A stretch of 57,088 nt of DNA from Dehalococcoidia bacterium (GCA_030619685.1 JAUXAX010000010.1:1-57088), one strand, 5' to 3'. Shown: positions 33,891 through 43,176, numbered from the stretch's first letter. Translations and numbers: made by a program. Notes: generated from the letters alone by a model not told the origin.

Positions 33891-34202
33891 ATGGTCTTGC
33901 AGATACCGTCGGGATACAGTGCAGTAAGAAGATTGGCGCGGGAGCGTCCAGATTGGCTTCCGATAGTGGAGGCATGTTTGGAAGAGGCAAGAGAAACGAA
34001 GGGGGAATTTGCAGGAGCTTGGGTTTTGGAGACGGCAAGGAGAAAGGGAATAGAATGGTTTCCCAATCTGAGATTGCTTGTAGGATATGGGATTCTGAAA
34101 CATGAAGATACAACCAGAGGTGGAAGGCGGGCCTATTATACGATGCCTGACCCGCAAGGAATCGAGAGAGGCCTGCAAGAATTAGCATTGGCAAATGGCT
34201 GA
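33891..34202 (+). CDS. Small winged-helix-like protein
   Basis: 103 aa. Helices (SAVRRLARERPDWLPIVEACLEEA, GAWVLETARRKG) followed by a wing-like stretch (LLVGYGILKHEDTTRGGRRAYYTMP) suggest a small winged helix. A promoter with an inverted repeat precedes it, so it could be an autoregulator. No family recognised. Confidence 0.6.
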   Translation: MVLQIPSGYSAVRRLARERPDWLPIVEACLEEARETKGEFAGAWVLETARRKGIEWFPNLRLLVGYGILKHEDTTRGGRRAYYTMPDPQGIERGLQELALANG

Positions 34203-34434
34203 AGCGAAGGGATACAATGTTGACAGAATGCTAATAGTAGGATTAGATTTCGATGACTGCCATGTTAGCTGGGAGACTAAGGCAAAACTTGGGATCATCA
34301 TTGTTCAAAGGAGTGATTGAACTAGGGTATTGATACAGAATTCAAATGAGGTATAAAGAACCATAAGAGTGGCTTGAGCTTCAGTCTTTGGTTGCTTAAA
34401 TACAGCAGTCGAAATGCTGAAGCGGAGGCGACAG

Positions 34435-34779
34435 ATGACAAGCTCCTTAAAAAAACCAGGAAGTCATTCAAGGGATATAAGAATGCGAGGCACCATGGAA
34501 GGAGTTCCGAGAATAGGTAATGGAATGATAAGGGAGATAGGCATACTCGAGAGCAACAACCTCCTCGAAGACTATGTTTCTAGGGTAGTGTTCGGTGTGT
34601 GTCGCATCTTACATGACAAGACACAAAAGGTCTTCACTTTGCCCGAACAGCGAGATGAGATGCACAGTTATTTGAGAGAGATCGATCTCAGAGAAGGAGT
34701 TATGGTCGACCTTTCCCCGGTTGCAATTTGCCTGCTCGTTGACGGAAACTACATGTACACCTTTCAGGCGGCCTATTAG
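34435..34779 (+). CDS. Hypothetical 114-aa protein
   Basis: About 114 aa. The start at 34435 is chosen for GGAGG six bases upstream; an ATG at 34414 is in frame. The N-terminus is basic (SLKKPGSHSRDIRMRG), the C-terminus mixed alpha/beta. No motif recognised. A strong palindromic hairpin follows its stop. Confidence 0.5.
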   Translation: MTSSLKKPGSHSRDIRMRGTMEGVPRIGNGMIREIGILESNNLLEDYVSRVVFGVCRILHDKTQKVFTLPEQRDEMHSYLREIDLREGVMVDLSPVAICLLVDGNYMYTFQAAY

Positions 34780-34785
34780 AATTTA

Positions 34786-34807
34786 AGCCCACCGAATTCG
34801 GTGGGCT
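34786..34807. terminator. Bidirectional hairpin between convergent genes
   Basis: A perfect 22-bp palindrome, AGCCCACCG-aatt-CGGTGGGCT, six bases after the stop at 34779 and about 45 bases before the end of the convergent gene at 34852. Short T-tracts are present, so it probably ends both transcripts. Confidence 0.75.
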
Positions 34808-34851
34808 CTTTGGTACCAAGCTTCACTAGGAAGCCTACGATAGGATTAGGT

Positions 34852-36018
34852 TCAAAACCATCTCTCCAATTCCTCTAGGTACAGCTTTCGAACTCCTGCT
34901 CTGAACAGGTCCTCTCCTTTTCGAACAATTCCTCTTGCTCCTACAACAGGGTTCTCTTCGCTCAAGATCCGCTGGGCTTCGGTGGCATATTTCTTGTTCA
35001 CAAGCTCTGGGTGCTTCCCGATGATCTCTCTAGTCCTCTCCCACGCAATCAAAAACGGCTCAAGAAGGTGATTACCACTCGGTGTTATCCCATAGAAGAT
35101 GAAAACTTCCTTTTGTTGAGTCAGACTAAACTCGTGAATAGCTTTCACCACCTCAGTAAACTCGTCCTTCTCTTCTGGGCTCAGACCACTCGTAATCTCA
35201 AGAAACGCCTTTTTCGTCCTTTCCTTACTCTTTTCAATCTCTTCTTCTACATTGAAATCAATTGCTTCTACACACTCGCCAACAAATTCCGCAGGAGTCT
35301 TGAAAAAGAATCCAGCTCTCTCTGTTATCGCACGGCAAAGGGAGCTGTCCCTAGCTTCTATTGCTCCCAGCAGATCTTCTGTGGAGAGTTCTTGAAAGTT
35401 CAGAATCAACTTCGAAATTTGCCTACGCGTTTGCTGGCGTGAAAGCAGATACTTGAGATGCATTCCTATCCGGTCATCCAAGGAAGACGAGATAACCTCC
35501 AACATCTTCTGCTCAGCCCACTCGCCTGATTTCTGAACGTCTTTCCTTTGAGCAGCAGTAAAGCAGAACGCCTTTAGCCTTCGATGATAGTAGCCTACGG
35601 GGCTCTCCTCATATTCATGGTATTCAAAGTGCCTATCATATTTGTAGTAATTGTAATCTCCGCATGCATGAAAAAGATAGAGTATCGCTAGGTACCCCGC
35701 CAGAGCCTCTTCACCATCTGTATTCTCTTCAATTCGTTTAGCAGCTTCAAATAAACGGCCAGACATTTTGGAGAAAAAAGACAGTCTTTCTATTAGGTCC
35801 TTACAGAACAGATACGGATCTCGAACATAGCGGTCCCTCTCCTCGTTGCTTAGAGGAGGTGTGAATCTGTCAGCGGAGTGGTATAGCCAATCCTCCCCCG
35901 GTGTCCTAAAAGCCTTGGGAAAAGGCTTCATTCTTCTTGGGATGATTAAACCTTCCGTCTTTGATAGTTTGATTGCTTCGTTACTAATGCCAGCTTTTTC
36001 AAGTACACTCATATTCAT
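34852..36018 (-). CDS. Helical partner of swivel-domain protein
   Basis: 388 aa, unrecognised and mainly helical. Aromatic/acidic patches (HACGDYNYYKYDRHFEYHEYEE) and a long charged helix (EEEIEKSKERTKKAFLEI) stand out. The start overlaps the stop of the swivel-domain gene (ATGA), so the two are translated together. PEP-utilising enzymes have a helical or substrate-binding region joined to the swivel domain; this may be a split version, but no ATP-grasp or PEP-binding barrel was found. Confidence 0.6.
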   Translation of the reverse strand: MNMSVLEKAGISNEAIKLSKTEGLIIPRRMKPFPKAFRTPGEDWLYHSADRFTPPLSNEERDRYVRDPYLFCKDLIERLSFFSKMSGRLFEAAKRIEENTDGEEALAGYLAILYLFHACGDYNYYKYDRHFEYHEYEESPVGYYHRRLKAFCFTAAQRKDVQKSGEWAEQKMLEVISSSLDDRIGMHLKYLLSRQQTRRQISKLILNFQELSTEDLLGAIEARDSSLCRAITERAGFFFKTPAEFVGECVEAIDFNVEEEIEKSKERTKKAFLEITSGLSPEEKDEFTEVVKAIHEFSLTQQKEVFIFYGITPSGNHLLEPFLIAWERTREIIGKHPELVNKKYATEAQRILSEENPVVGARGIVRKGEDLFRAGVRKLYLEELERWF

Positions 36019-36383
36019 TCCTCTATCTTACAGACCACTCCTTTGAGCCCATCGATTTTGATCTTCATACCGTCCTTCAAGACCTCAGTTGCCTTTCTTG
36101 TCCCAACGACACACGGGATTTCAAATTCTCGAGCGACGATAGCTGCGTGGCAGAGTATTCCTCCAGAATTAGTAACGATCCCCTTTGCTTTTTTCATACT
36201 GGCTGTCCATTCCGGGTCAGTAGTCGCTACAACCAGTACATCATTTCCCTGAAATTTTTGCGGGATTTCAGAAGGGGTATGACAGATGCGAGCAAACCCC
36301 AGGGTAACCCCAGGGCTCGCACCGATTCCTCTCAGAATTATTTCCTCATCTTTTCTCTTTTTCATAGTAATCCTGCGATTCAT
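36015..36383 (-). CDS. Stand-alone PEP-utilising enzyme swivelling (phosphohistidine) domain
   Basis: About 122 aa. It matches the mobile domain of PEP synthase, PPDK and rifampin phosphotransferase: GASPGVTLGFAR near residue 21, then IVTNSGGILCHAAIVARE with the phospho-accepting His79, and IPCVVGT. Normally this domain is fused to ATP-grasp and substrate domains; here it stands alone. The start at 36383 is chosen for GGGAG five bases upstream. Coupled to the helical protein at 34852-36018. Confidence 0.85.
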   Translation of the reverse strand: MNRRITMKKRKDEEIILRGIGASPGVTLGFARICHTPSEIPQKFQGNDVLVVATTDPEWTASMKKAKGIVTNSGGILCHAAIVAREFEIPCVVGTRKATEVLKDGMKIKIDGLKGVVCKIEE

Positions 36384-36480
36384 TGTTACTCCCATATGCT
36401 TGGCAAACCACAGCAAACTCGGATAGCACTAGCTGATCTTGCCTGTCTGACCTACTAGATGTCATTCCCCATCATCTGCA

Positions 36481-37650
36481 TTATATCATTCTTGGCTTTG
36501 CCGCCAAGCATTTCACTTGTTTCCTTCCGCAGAGAAAGGTGGCAGCAATACGAGCTGGTCGTTCTATGTCACTGTACAGGTAGGCTGCGTCAGGTGTAAG
36601 TATGTCCTCACTAGCTCTTCTGAACTTGATTATCGCAAGATCCGGGCAATAGCGCTTTTCTCTAACACTCTTACTGGTAGACGGGACTGAAAAGTATACC
36701 CCAGCGTCTCTTTTCATGGCTTGCACCTCAGCTGGATCTTTCCAATCAAGGGGATCATCCGCGTCTATCTTTCTCTCCGCAAGTAAGATCTCGATGTCTT
36801 TGAGTCCCGCCTCTGGCAGTATAAGGGAGAATAAGCTTGCATCTAGCGAATAGAAGACAGGGACGCAAAAGGCAAGTATGTCGGTGCCGATCCTACAAAG
36901 AGGAAGGCGGCTTTCCATTCTTATGCAGAGCCTATTGGGCATTCCCACTTCCAGGTTTCTGAGGCTTCCTTCAAAATGCAGTGCAGCAGATGTCTTTGGT
37001 ATGAAATCAGTATCAACCCTTTTCTCCTCAAGCTCACCTGAGATGTCCACTCCGTTCCACTCGATCTTTCTGCTTCTTTGGATTGGGTCGATGTACAATG
37101 GCGTCAAGATCCCCTGTTCCGAAGTAAGCTGAAACATCTCTATCATAGTCTCTTGGACAATGTATCCGGTCTTAGTAACTCTATACTCAGCGGCGAAGTG
37201 GGTAAATATGGCTGACGGTGGCGTCTTTTCCTCTTTATACCTCCACATATTATCCCCGCTCTTTGCACCAATTTGCCTTGCTTCAAGCGCCTGCGAAAGA
37301 AAATCGCCCACTTTCGGGGACAATACTCCTAGTAGAGGATTGCCAAAGCGGCCCCACTCTTCAGAAGTCAAATGGTGATCGGGGAAATGAATCCTCGTGA
37401 TCATTTCCGCGGCAGATCGTCCCAATCGGTATTTCTTAATGAGTTCTAGCCACCTCTCCCTATCTTTAGGCAGTTTTTTCCCTGCTTCCCAGTTTGTAAT
37501 GGACTGACGCGACACGACAAACTCTTTTGCCATTTCATCTTGAGTGAGCCACAGTAATAATCTTGCTTGTCTGAGAGTCCGACCTATTGGGTTCTCCTGT
37601 CTCTTACCAACTGTAAATCGCAGCATGTTCATCCCACTAGATGGTAGCAT
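36481..37650 (-). CDS. XRE-family HTH protein with large C-terminal domain
   Basis: 389 aa (true start may be an ATG a few codons in). The N-terminal XRE helix-turn-helix is clear: GRTLRQARLLLWLTQDEMAKEF, then VSRQSITNWEAGKKLP. The remaining 300 residues are mixed alpha/beta without a known motif. It is upstream of the swivel-domain pair in the same direction and may regulate or sense for it. Confidence 0.75.
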   Translation of the reverse strand: MLPSSGMNMLRFTVGKRQENPIGRTLRQARLLLWLTQDEMAKEFVVSRQSITNWEAGKKLPKDRERWLELIKKYRLGRSAAEMITRIHFPDHHLTSEEWGRFGNPLLGVLSPKVGDFLSQALEARQIGAKSGDNMWRYKEEKTPPSAIFTHFAAEYRVTKTGYIVQETMIEMFQLTSEQGILTPLYIDPIQRSRKIEWNGVDISGELEEKRVDTDFIPKTSAALHFEGSLRNLEVGMPNRLCIRMESRLPLCRIGTDILAFCVPVFYSLDASLFSLILPEAGLKDIEILLAERKIDADDPLDWKDPAEVQAMKRDAGVYFSVPSTSKSVREKRYCPDLAIIKFRRASEDILTPDAAYLYSDIERPARIAATFLCGRKQVKCLAAKPRMI

Positions 37651-37832
37651 GATGCCACTATCCAGCGCAAGATTTGTTCCTCAGGCAAACCAAAAAGACC
37701 TATCATGCAACCGAAGACTGCGATAATCTAGTTAAGAATCTAGAAGGAAAAGAGGTGGTGCGTATGCGAGATTATGACTAGGAGACTGGGGCAGTAAGGA
37801 CGAGAATCTGAAAAGAGAGGGGGTGATGAAAG

Positions 37833-38219
37833 GTGAAAAGGGTAGTCCTGGGAGTTCTAGTGATTGCTCTGATAGCTACGCTGGGAGTAGGCGCGATATA
37901 CCCAAAACCTGTAGAGGCAAAGGCAACGCCTAGCAGCTACGTCAAATACTACATCGAATATGTAGATGCAGTCCCCGATGGAATGGTCATCAGACTGACG
38001 TCGACGGGATTATCAATGGGCAGATGCTGGGATGGTGCTATGATGCTGGCCAATTGGGCTCGCGATCTCTACTACCAGGATGGGGGAGGACCATTCTTTG
38101 GCTATCGCTCAGTGAGTGATCTAGCTCGAGAGATTCAGCTGCATTGTTGGGCACGCAATAACCCAGTGAATGCAGGGGTCTGGGATAGGTGGTGGAACGG
38201 CTATGGGGCATGGGACTAA
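37833..38219 (+). CDS. Small secreted protein
   Basis: 128 aa from a GTG start. A cleavable signal peptide (residues 1-29, ending EAKA) is followed by a mature domain with WDGAMMLANWARDLYY, SVSDLAREIQLHCWAR and a Trp/Gly-rich end. Two cysteines could form a disulfide. The C-terminal pattern recalls small secreted proteins of actinobacteria with an EI..H motif; function unknown. A strong terminator follows. Confidence 0.7.
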   Translation: MKRVVLGVLVIALIATLGVGAIYPKPVEAKATPSSYVKYYIEYVDAVPDGMVIRLTSTGLSMGRCWDGAMMLANWARDLYYQDGGGPFFGYRSVSDLAREIQLHCWARNNPVNAGVWDRWWNGYGAWD

Positions 38220-38242
38220 ATAGTCCTATAATTTCAGAAGCG

Positions 38243-38275
38243 GCCGCCTGTGGTGTTCCCGCAGGCGGCTTTCTT
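38243..38275 (+). terminator. Rho-independent terminator
   Basis: GCCGCCTG ... CAGGCGGC (38243-38250 and 38262-38269) followed by TTTCTT, 24 bases after the secreted-protein stop. Confidence 0.8.
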
Positions 38276-38629
38276 CGTCTCATTACTACTGACCTTAGCT
38301 TCATCAGTGTTTCCCTGTACTGACTGTTTTCGCTGCTTTATTGGCCCTACGTCCCCCCAACTGAACCGGTGTGCGATATATTATACTAGCTACTGAGACG
38401 AACCTTCACGCCCTAACCGTACGCGTGGTCACCTCAATATCCGGTAATCTAACTGGGAAACAATGTAGTGTCCTATAGCTGCTGTATGAGGATGGCATCA
38501 CCCTGTCCCACGTTGAGAAGAGATATGTAAAGGTGTACTTATTCCTGTGTGGCGTGTTACATTCGTTCCGCAGCGGCGAAGCCCTCACAGTAACTTTTCT
38601 CTAACCACGAAAAGTGTTCCTTCCACTTT
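38276..38629. other. Right end of island, non-coding
   Basis: About 350 bases with no gene. It holds repeat copy C and the inner arm of attR. Confidence 0.5.
38433..38490 (+). repeat. 58-bp repeat, copy C
   Basis: Differs from copies A and B at two positions. It lies about 150 bases inside attR. Confidence 0.85.
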
Positions 38630-38645
38630 GTGACGCCGATACATA
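38592..38645. repeat. attR inner arm (duplicated at 25122-25175)
   Basis: The 50 bases of island DNA next to the attR core plus the first four core bases. This would be one arm of attP in the excised circle. Confidence 0.8.
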
Positions 38646-40306
38646 TCGCCATCGTGGGTGGGATCGCGCTTAGTTTCTGGGTGTGGCTATTCGGGAGAAG
38701 ACGTCCGACATATTTCTTGCTCGCTCTTGTCGCTATCTGGGGCTATGCCCTGCTCACCGGGCTGCATGCACCTGTGTTGCGCGCAGCCATCATGGTCAGC
38801 CTGTGGCTCTTTGCCTACTATATCGGCAGACCGCGCAGTGCCTTAACGTGGCTGCTCTTTGCCGCTGCGTTCATGATAGGTATCAAGCCGTCAATTTTGC
38901 GAGAGATATCCTTTCAGATGAGCTTTGCGGCAATGGCGGGGGTGATACTGCTGACCCCGCACTTTCAGTCATGGGGCAGAAGAGCTTTTAAGCTGACTGA
39001 TGAGGGTAGAACGGGATTAAGCTTTATTATCGATAGCCTCTCGATCACACTAGGCGCTGTCTTGGCCATCATGCCCATCATCGCTTACTACTTCCATCAA
39101 ATCTCGCTGGTGGCACTCCCTGCCAACTTCTTCGCCCTGCCGTCACTGCCCGGAGCTATCGGCACCGCCGCCCTTGTCGCGGTTTTCGGGCTCTTTGCCC
39201 CGCCGCTGGCTCAGGTGCTGGGATGGGTCACCTGGCTTTTTATCAGCTATATGATTGAGGTCGTCGAGTTCTTCGCCGCCCTGCCCTTTGCCTCCATTGA
39301 ATTGAAAGAGGTTGGCGCTCCCTTTGTTTGGGGGTATTATGTTGTTCTGGGCGCAGGACTATGGGCATGCACTAACTGGTCGAGGCTGGGTGCAACCATG
39401 AGCAAGGCCAAGGCGCGCATATCATTGGTGCCGGAGCTCTACAGGAGAGTGCCGGTGAAATTCGTCATTCCGCCTCTGATTGTCGTGGCTGCCCTGGTGT
39501 GGACCGCTGCCTTCACGGTGCCTGATAACCGGCTCCACGTTTTCTTCCTCGACGTGGGCCAGGGCGATGCCATCCTGATTCAAAAAGGCCACCAGCAAAT
39601 CCTTATCGACGGTGGCCCCGATGCTGAGAGGGTGAGCCTTGAGCTTGGCGATAAGCTGCCCTTCTGGGACCGCACTATAGAGCTGGTCATCCTGACCCAT
39701 CCCGAGATGGACCACATCACAGGGCTGGTGGAGGTTCTCCAGCGCTACGAGGTCAAGCACGTTTTGACCAGCGGGCAGGAATGTGACTCCTCCGTCTGTG
39801 TGGAATGGCGCAGGCTGATTGAAGAGAAGGACATCGAGTACACCATTATCCAGGCAGGGCAGCGGATCGCGCTGTCTGGAGAGGTAGGCCTGGAGGTACT
39901 TCACCCCCAGAAAACCTTGCTCCAGGACACAGCTTCTGACGTAAACAATAACTCGGTGGTTGTGAGGCTGGTTTTCCGCGATTTCAGCCTGCTGCTCACC
40001 GGAGACATCTTCGAGGAGGCAGAGCAGCATCTGCTTGGCGAGAGGCTCAGCCTGAGAAGCACTGCGCTCAAAATCGCCCACCACGGCTCCGAGACTTCCA
40101 GTCGCTCAGGCTTTCTCACTGAAGTCGATCCTCAGCTGGCGGTTATCTCGGTAGGAGCGGACAACGCCTTCGGGCATCCCAGCCCTGAGGTAGTGGAGAG
40201 GCTGGGGGAAATGGTTGGCGAGGATAACCTGTATCTGACTTCGGAGCAGGGCACCATCGAGCTCATCACCGATGGCAAGAGGCTGTGGGTGCGAACGGAG
40301 AGGTGA
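38630..40306 (+). CDS. comEC: ComEC C-terminal part (gene interrupted by island)
   Basis: From the core at 38642 this encodes the remaining 554 residues of ComEC: the membrane-channel competence domain (about eight helices, residues 5-275) and a C-terminal metallo-beta-lactamase-like domain with HVFFLDVGQGDAILI, THPEMDHITG (HxxxDH) and KIAHHGSETSSRS. The first four codons, including a nominal GTG start, come from the island and have no ribosome-binding site, so this half is probably not translated on its own. Precise excision would rebuild an 813-aa ComEC. Confidence 0.9.
   Translation: MTPIHIAIVGGIALSFWVWLFGRRRPTYFLLALVAIWGYALLTGLHAPVLRAAIMVSLWLFAYYIGRPRSALTWLLFAAAFMIGIKPSILREISFQMSFAAMAGVILLTPHFQSWGRRAFKLTDEGRTGLSFIIDSLSITLGAVLAIMPIIAYYFHQISLVALPANFFALPSLPGAIGTAALVAVFGLFAPPLAQVLGWVTWLFISYMIEVVEFFAALPFASIELKEVGAPFVWGYYVVLGAGLWACTNWSRLGATMSKAKARISLVPELYRRVPVKFVIPPLIVVAALVWTAAFTVPDNRLHVFFLDVGQGDAILIQKGHQQILIDGGPDAERVSLELGDKLPFWDRTIELVILTHPEMDHITGLVEVLQRYEVKHVLTSGQECDSSVCVEWRRLIEEKDIEYTIIQAGQRIALSGEVGLEVLHPQKTLLQDTASDVNNNSVVVRLVFRDFSLLLTGDIFEEAEQHLLGERLSLRSTALKIAHHGSETSSRSGFLTEVDPQLAVISVGADNAFGHPSPEVVERLGEMVGEDNLYLTSEQGTIELITDGKRLWVRTER
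38642..38652 (+). other. attR core
   Basis: CATATCGCCAT, identical to 1180-1190. Right of it comEC resumes in frame (TCGTGGGTGGG). Confidence 0.85.
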
Positions 40307-40388
40307 GAAAGCCCCCGATACATCTTCTGTCGCAAGACCAGTGGCACCTAGGCCGATGAGCTTTTGCCCTCTCGGCAGGTGGCTAAAA

Positions 40389-40895
40389 TTAGCTCCACCT
40401 CCAGACCAAGTGCTCACCATCTAAGTCGTATTTCAAAAGCCCTTCCTCGACCCACTTTTTGATACGCTCACTGACTTGGTGATTGGGGTAGCGGACAATC
40501 TGCGCCAACCTGTTTGCCAGATCCTCCACGGGATCCCCTTGCAGCTCCATCATGCCCAGGTTTTCAATCACATCGCCGCGGAGGAGAGCCCATGCCAGAG
40601 GGCTGCGTCTCTTAGATTTCTCTATCTCTTCTTGGTCTGATTTGACCCCTTCAAGCATATCCGGGGTGAGTCTTAGTCCTCTGTAGTATCTGTGGAGAAC
40701 CGCTATTATGTCCTCTGGCCCGGCACCTTCCGTCCTGGTCACTGGTCTATTGGCATCATACTTGGATACCAGAAGGTCCAAGATTCCTACTTCATTTCCG
40801 TTTTGTTCCAGTACTCCAGCGATGTAGGCGAGCCCCGCAGGCATGATGGGGACTTCTGAGAAGGGGTATGGTGGATTTATTAGCAGAGTCCTCAT
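40389..40895 (-). CDS. Chimeric protein with radical-SAM B12-domain N-terminus
   Basis: 168 aa. Residues 1-45 (MRTLLINPPYPFSEVP, then PAGLAYIAGVLEQNG and VGILDLL) match the cobalamin-binding start of B12-radical SAM proteins. The rest is unrelated: a charged linker and a helical C-terminus (LANRLAQIVRYPNHQVSERIKKWVEEGLLKYD) like a small winged helix. No radical SAM CxxxCxxC motif follows. It seems to be a truncated gene fused to another tail. Confidence 0.6.
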   Translation of the reverse strand: MRTLLINPPYPFSEVPIMPAGLAYIAGVLEQNGNEVGILDLLVSKYDANRPVTRTEGAGPEDIIAVLHRYYRGLRLTPDMLEGVKSDQEEIEKSKRRSPLAWALLRGDVIENLGMMELQGDPVEDLANRLAQIVRYPNHQVSERIKKWVEEGLLKYDLDGEHLVWRWS

Positions 40896-41189
40896 ATTTC
40901 ACCCCGAGCGCGACCCGTACTCTCCCATATCGACTGGTTTTCGCTATGTTAAGACCACTGCTCACTGGCTGTCAAGTGCTCGGGATGACCGAATATCCCG
41001 CTTTACCAACCGTTGCAATTCCAACACTGCCCTATTATAGAACTCAACAAAACTCGCTCTTTTTCGCGACGCTGCTCAAGTTGCACCGTTTGTGTAAGTT
41101 TTGACGTGGTCTTTTCAAATAGTCCCTTTTGTGGTATGATAACGCAAATTTTTTCGATCAGTCAGCTTATGCTGGCTAGAAAAGGAGGC

Positions 41190-42770
41190 ATGTTGAAAAG
41201 GAGACCTTTTGCCAAATTGCTGGGCTTATCGGTGGCGCTACTTTTGGTGGGCATGGTATTCAGTGCCTGCGGCGACGAAGCAGCGCCCACGGGGTGGTAT
41301 TGGAAGCCGGGCGGGTTTATCGACTACGCCCCCAGCGGCATGACCGACTTCGATCAGAAGCAGGATGCGTGGAAAGATGCTCGGGGGAACTGGTCCTACT
41401 GCGGGCCGGTGGCCCTCGCCAATTCCCTGTGGTGGTTCGATTCTAAGTTTGAGCTTGGCTCCATCGCTCCACCTACTATCAGTGATACCTACCCACTGGT
41501 CCAGTCTTACAGCCCGGGACAGTGGGACGACCACGACTCCAGTAACGTGGACCCGTTGGTCAGGGACCTCGCCCTGCGCATGGACACCGATGGTCAGAAA
41601 ACCGGCCTTGCCCACTACGGCACCGACGTCTATGACCTAGAGGCAGCCATTGACCAGTACCTCGCCAGCAAGGGTCTGCAGAACGCATTTTATGAGGTCA
41701 CTGTAAAGAGCCCGGACTTTGAGTGGATCGAGGAGGAGGTGGAACGGTCGGAGGATGTTATCCTGCTCCTGGGCTTCTGGGAGCAACAGGGAGAGGAGTG
41801 GGTGCGCATCGGCGGCCACTATGTCACCGTAGCCGGTGTGAACTCAGTCACCTTTGAGATCGCGATCAGCGATCCCTACTTGGATAATGCTGAGGCCGGG
41901 GGAGGGGGCAGGGTGCTGCCAGCGCCTCATGGTTACCCTCATGTCGCATCGGTGCACAACGATGCCCAGTATGTCTCACACGATATCTACAACGTGGTCC
42001 TCTCCCAGAGCCCCGGTGGCATTTGGGGGCTAGAGGATTATCCGGCGACCCCGGAGCTGGTGGAAAACTTCTCCGAGATGAACTTCCCTGAGGATCTTCT
42101 TTACTATATGGGTGTTTACATGGGCGGCCCCATCCATACCGAGATCGATTACGCCGTTGCGGTGTCGCCGTTGCCACCGCCAACACCCACACCTACGCCG
42201 ACGCCGACGCCCACGCCTACGCCCACGCCGACGCCTACACCGACGCCCACGCCTACGCCTACGCCTACGCCAACGCCCACACTGCCCCCAACACCTACGC
42301 CTACGCCTACGCCAACACTGCCCCCAACGCCTACGCCTACGCCAACGGCGACGGCCACTCCAACGCCTACCCCCACGCCCACACCTACGCCAACGCCTAC
42401 CCCGACACCAACGCCTACACCAACGCCGACGCCAGACCACGGCGGGCTGGTTACCGGCGTAAGTAGCTCGTATTGGAGAGATGGCGAGTGGGTGACATTT
42501 ACGTTGCACCTAACTCCAGGCGAGATATACGGATTTGAGGGGACTGTCTATGACCTGCATGTCTACGTTCACTACTATGGCGGGGAAGAAATTCTGGTGG
42601 GGGAGTTCGAGTTTGAGGAACCCCTGGTGCCCTGCCAGGAATATACGTTCGAGGTAAACGTTGATGATTTGCCGCCTCTAGAGCCTTACGAAGATTATAT
42701 CAAGCTCGTCTTGACGTGTGCGGGCGGTCTGCCTATAGGCTGGTCATCCAGTCAGCCTGCTCCACACTAA
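41190..42770 (+). CDS. Lipoprotein with C39-like peptidase domain and Pro-Thr linker
   Basis: About 527 aa. The signal peptide ends in a lipobox-like FSAC (Cys27). A papain-like C39 domain (about 60-290) shows catalytic Cys70 in [10 protein letters not shown], His in [10 protein letters not shown] and an Asp in [10 protein letters not shown] long Pro-Thr-Leu stalk (about 325-415) follows, then a C-terminal domain rich in beta strands with two cysteines. The stalk length may vary. GGAGG is one base from this ATG; an in-frame ATG at 41169 or TTG at 41193 are alternatives. Probably a surface-exposed peptidase. Confidence 0.75.
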   Translation: MLKRRPFAKLLGLSVALLLVGMVFSACGDEAAPTGWYWKPGGFIDYAPSGMTDFDQKQDAWKDARGNWSYCGPVALANSLWWFDSKFELGSIAPPTISDTYPLVQSYSPGQWDDHDSSNVDPLVRDLALRMDTDGQKTGLAHYGTDVYDLEAAIDQYLASKGLQNAFYEVTVKSPDFEWIEEEVERSEDVILLLGFWEQQGEEWVRIGGHYVTVAGVNSVTFEIAISDPYLDNAEAGGGGRVLPAPHGYPHVASVHNDAQYVSHDIYNVVLSQSPGGIWGLEDYPATPELVENFSEMNFPEDLLYYMGVYMGGPIHTEIDYAVAVSPLPPPTPTPTPTPTPTPTPTPTPTPTPTPTPTPTPTPTLPPTPTPTPTPTLPPTPTPTPTATATPTPTPTPTPTPTPTPTPTPTPTPTPDHGGLVTGVSSSYWRDGEWVTFTLHLTPGEIYGFEGTVYDLHVYVHYYGGEEILVGEFEFEEPLVPCQEYTFEVNVDDLPPLEPYEDYIKLVLTCAGGLPIGWSSSQPAPH

Positions 42771-42773
42771 GAT

Positions 42774-42824
42774 ATGTTTGCCCGAGGCATACTCACCATC
42801 AGCGATAAGGGCTGGCCTGGCTGA
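42774..42824 (+). pseudogene. Possible MoaB/Mog N-terminal remnant
   Basis: A 16-codon frame reads FARGILTISDKGWPG, like the first strand of MoaB/MogA molybdopterin adenylyltransferases (GILTISD), then stops at TGA. The rest of the gene is absent. Confidence 0.3.
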
Positions 42825-42912
42825 CGCCGCTACATTAGAAGGCAGTCTCGCGCTAGCGGATGGTACGCAGCTCGGTGGGTCGCTGGAGCTCCACGGAGCT
42901 CCCTAGACATGC

Positions 42913-43128
42913 CTAGTGCACGGTGAGAAGGTCCATCTGCTTGACGTGCAGGAAGTCCTGCTGGTGCACCTCGGCGAACCCCACCAATGGTTTGCGGAAG
43001 CGTGTCTTTGTGCTTGCAATGGCGGCTTCTCTCTCAATTGTGGAGACTGTGAGCTCTCGAATTGCTTGCTCACCCACTGCTTGCTCGCAAGCGGCGATTT
43101 TGAAAGCATTGCCTACCTCGGGATCCGT
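42913..43128 (-). pseudogene. C-terminal gene remnant
   Basis: A 71-codon minus-strand frame without a start codon, preceded directly by a TAG, reads as real protein: DPEVGNAFKIAACEQAVGEQ, then EREAAIASTKTRFRKPLVG and DFLHVKQMDLLTVH. It looks like the intact C-terminal end of a larger enzyme. I could not assign the family. Confidence 0.45.
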
Positions 43129-43176
43129 CTAAGTATAGACTCATAAACGCTGTCCAAGCCGTGGCTGGCTGCGAGG

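Larger units (their letters stand above)
1180..38652. mobile_element. Integrated island (serine-recombinase type) inside comEC
   Basis: The island is bounded by a perfect 11-bp direct repeat (CATATCGCCAT at 1180-1190 and 38642-38652). Joining comEC across one copy restores a continuous reading frame of 813 codons. A large serine recombinase is encoded at the left end, as in serine-integrase phages and ICEs. Cargo includes a replication-like module, CoA-transferase/SDR genes and many nuclease or HEPN genes. No relaxase, type IV secretion or phage structural genes were recognised, so it looks like an integrative (possibly mobilisable) genomic island rather than a complete phage or ICE. Confidence 0.9.

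Noticed and set aside
29395..38490. CRISPR-like interpretation of the 58-bp repeat
   Set aside because: Copies are 4-5 kb apart with genes between them, not regularly spaced by short spacers, and no cas genes are present.
42149..42509. Long frames opposite and within the Pro-Thr repeat of the lipoprotein
   Set aside because: They are low-complexity Gly-Val or Arg repeats caused by the CCNACN codon repetition and have no start signals.
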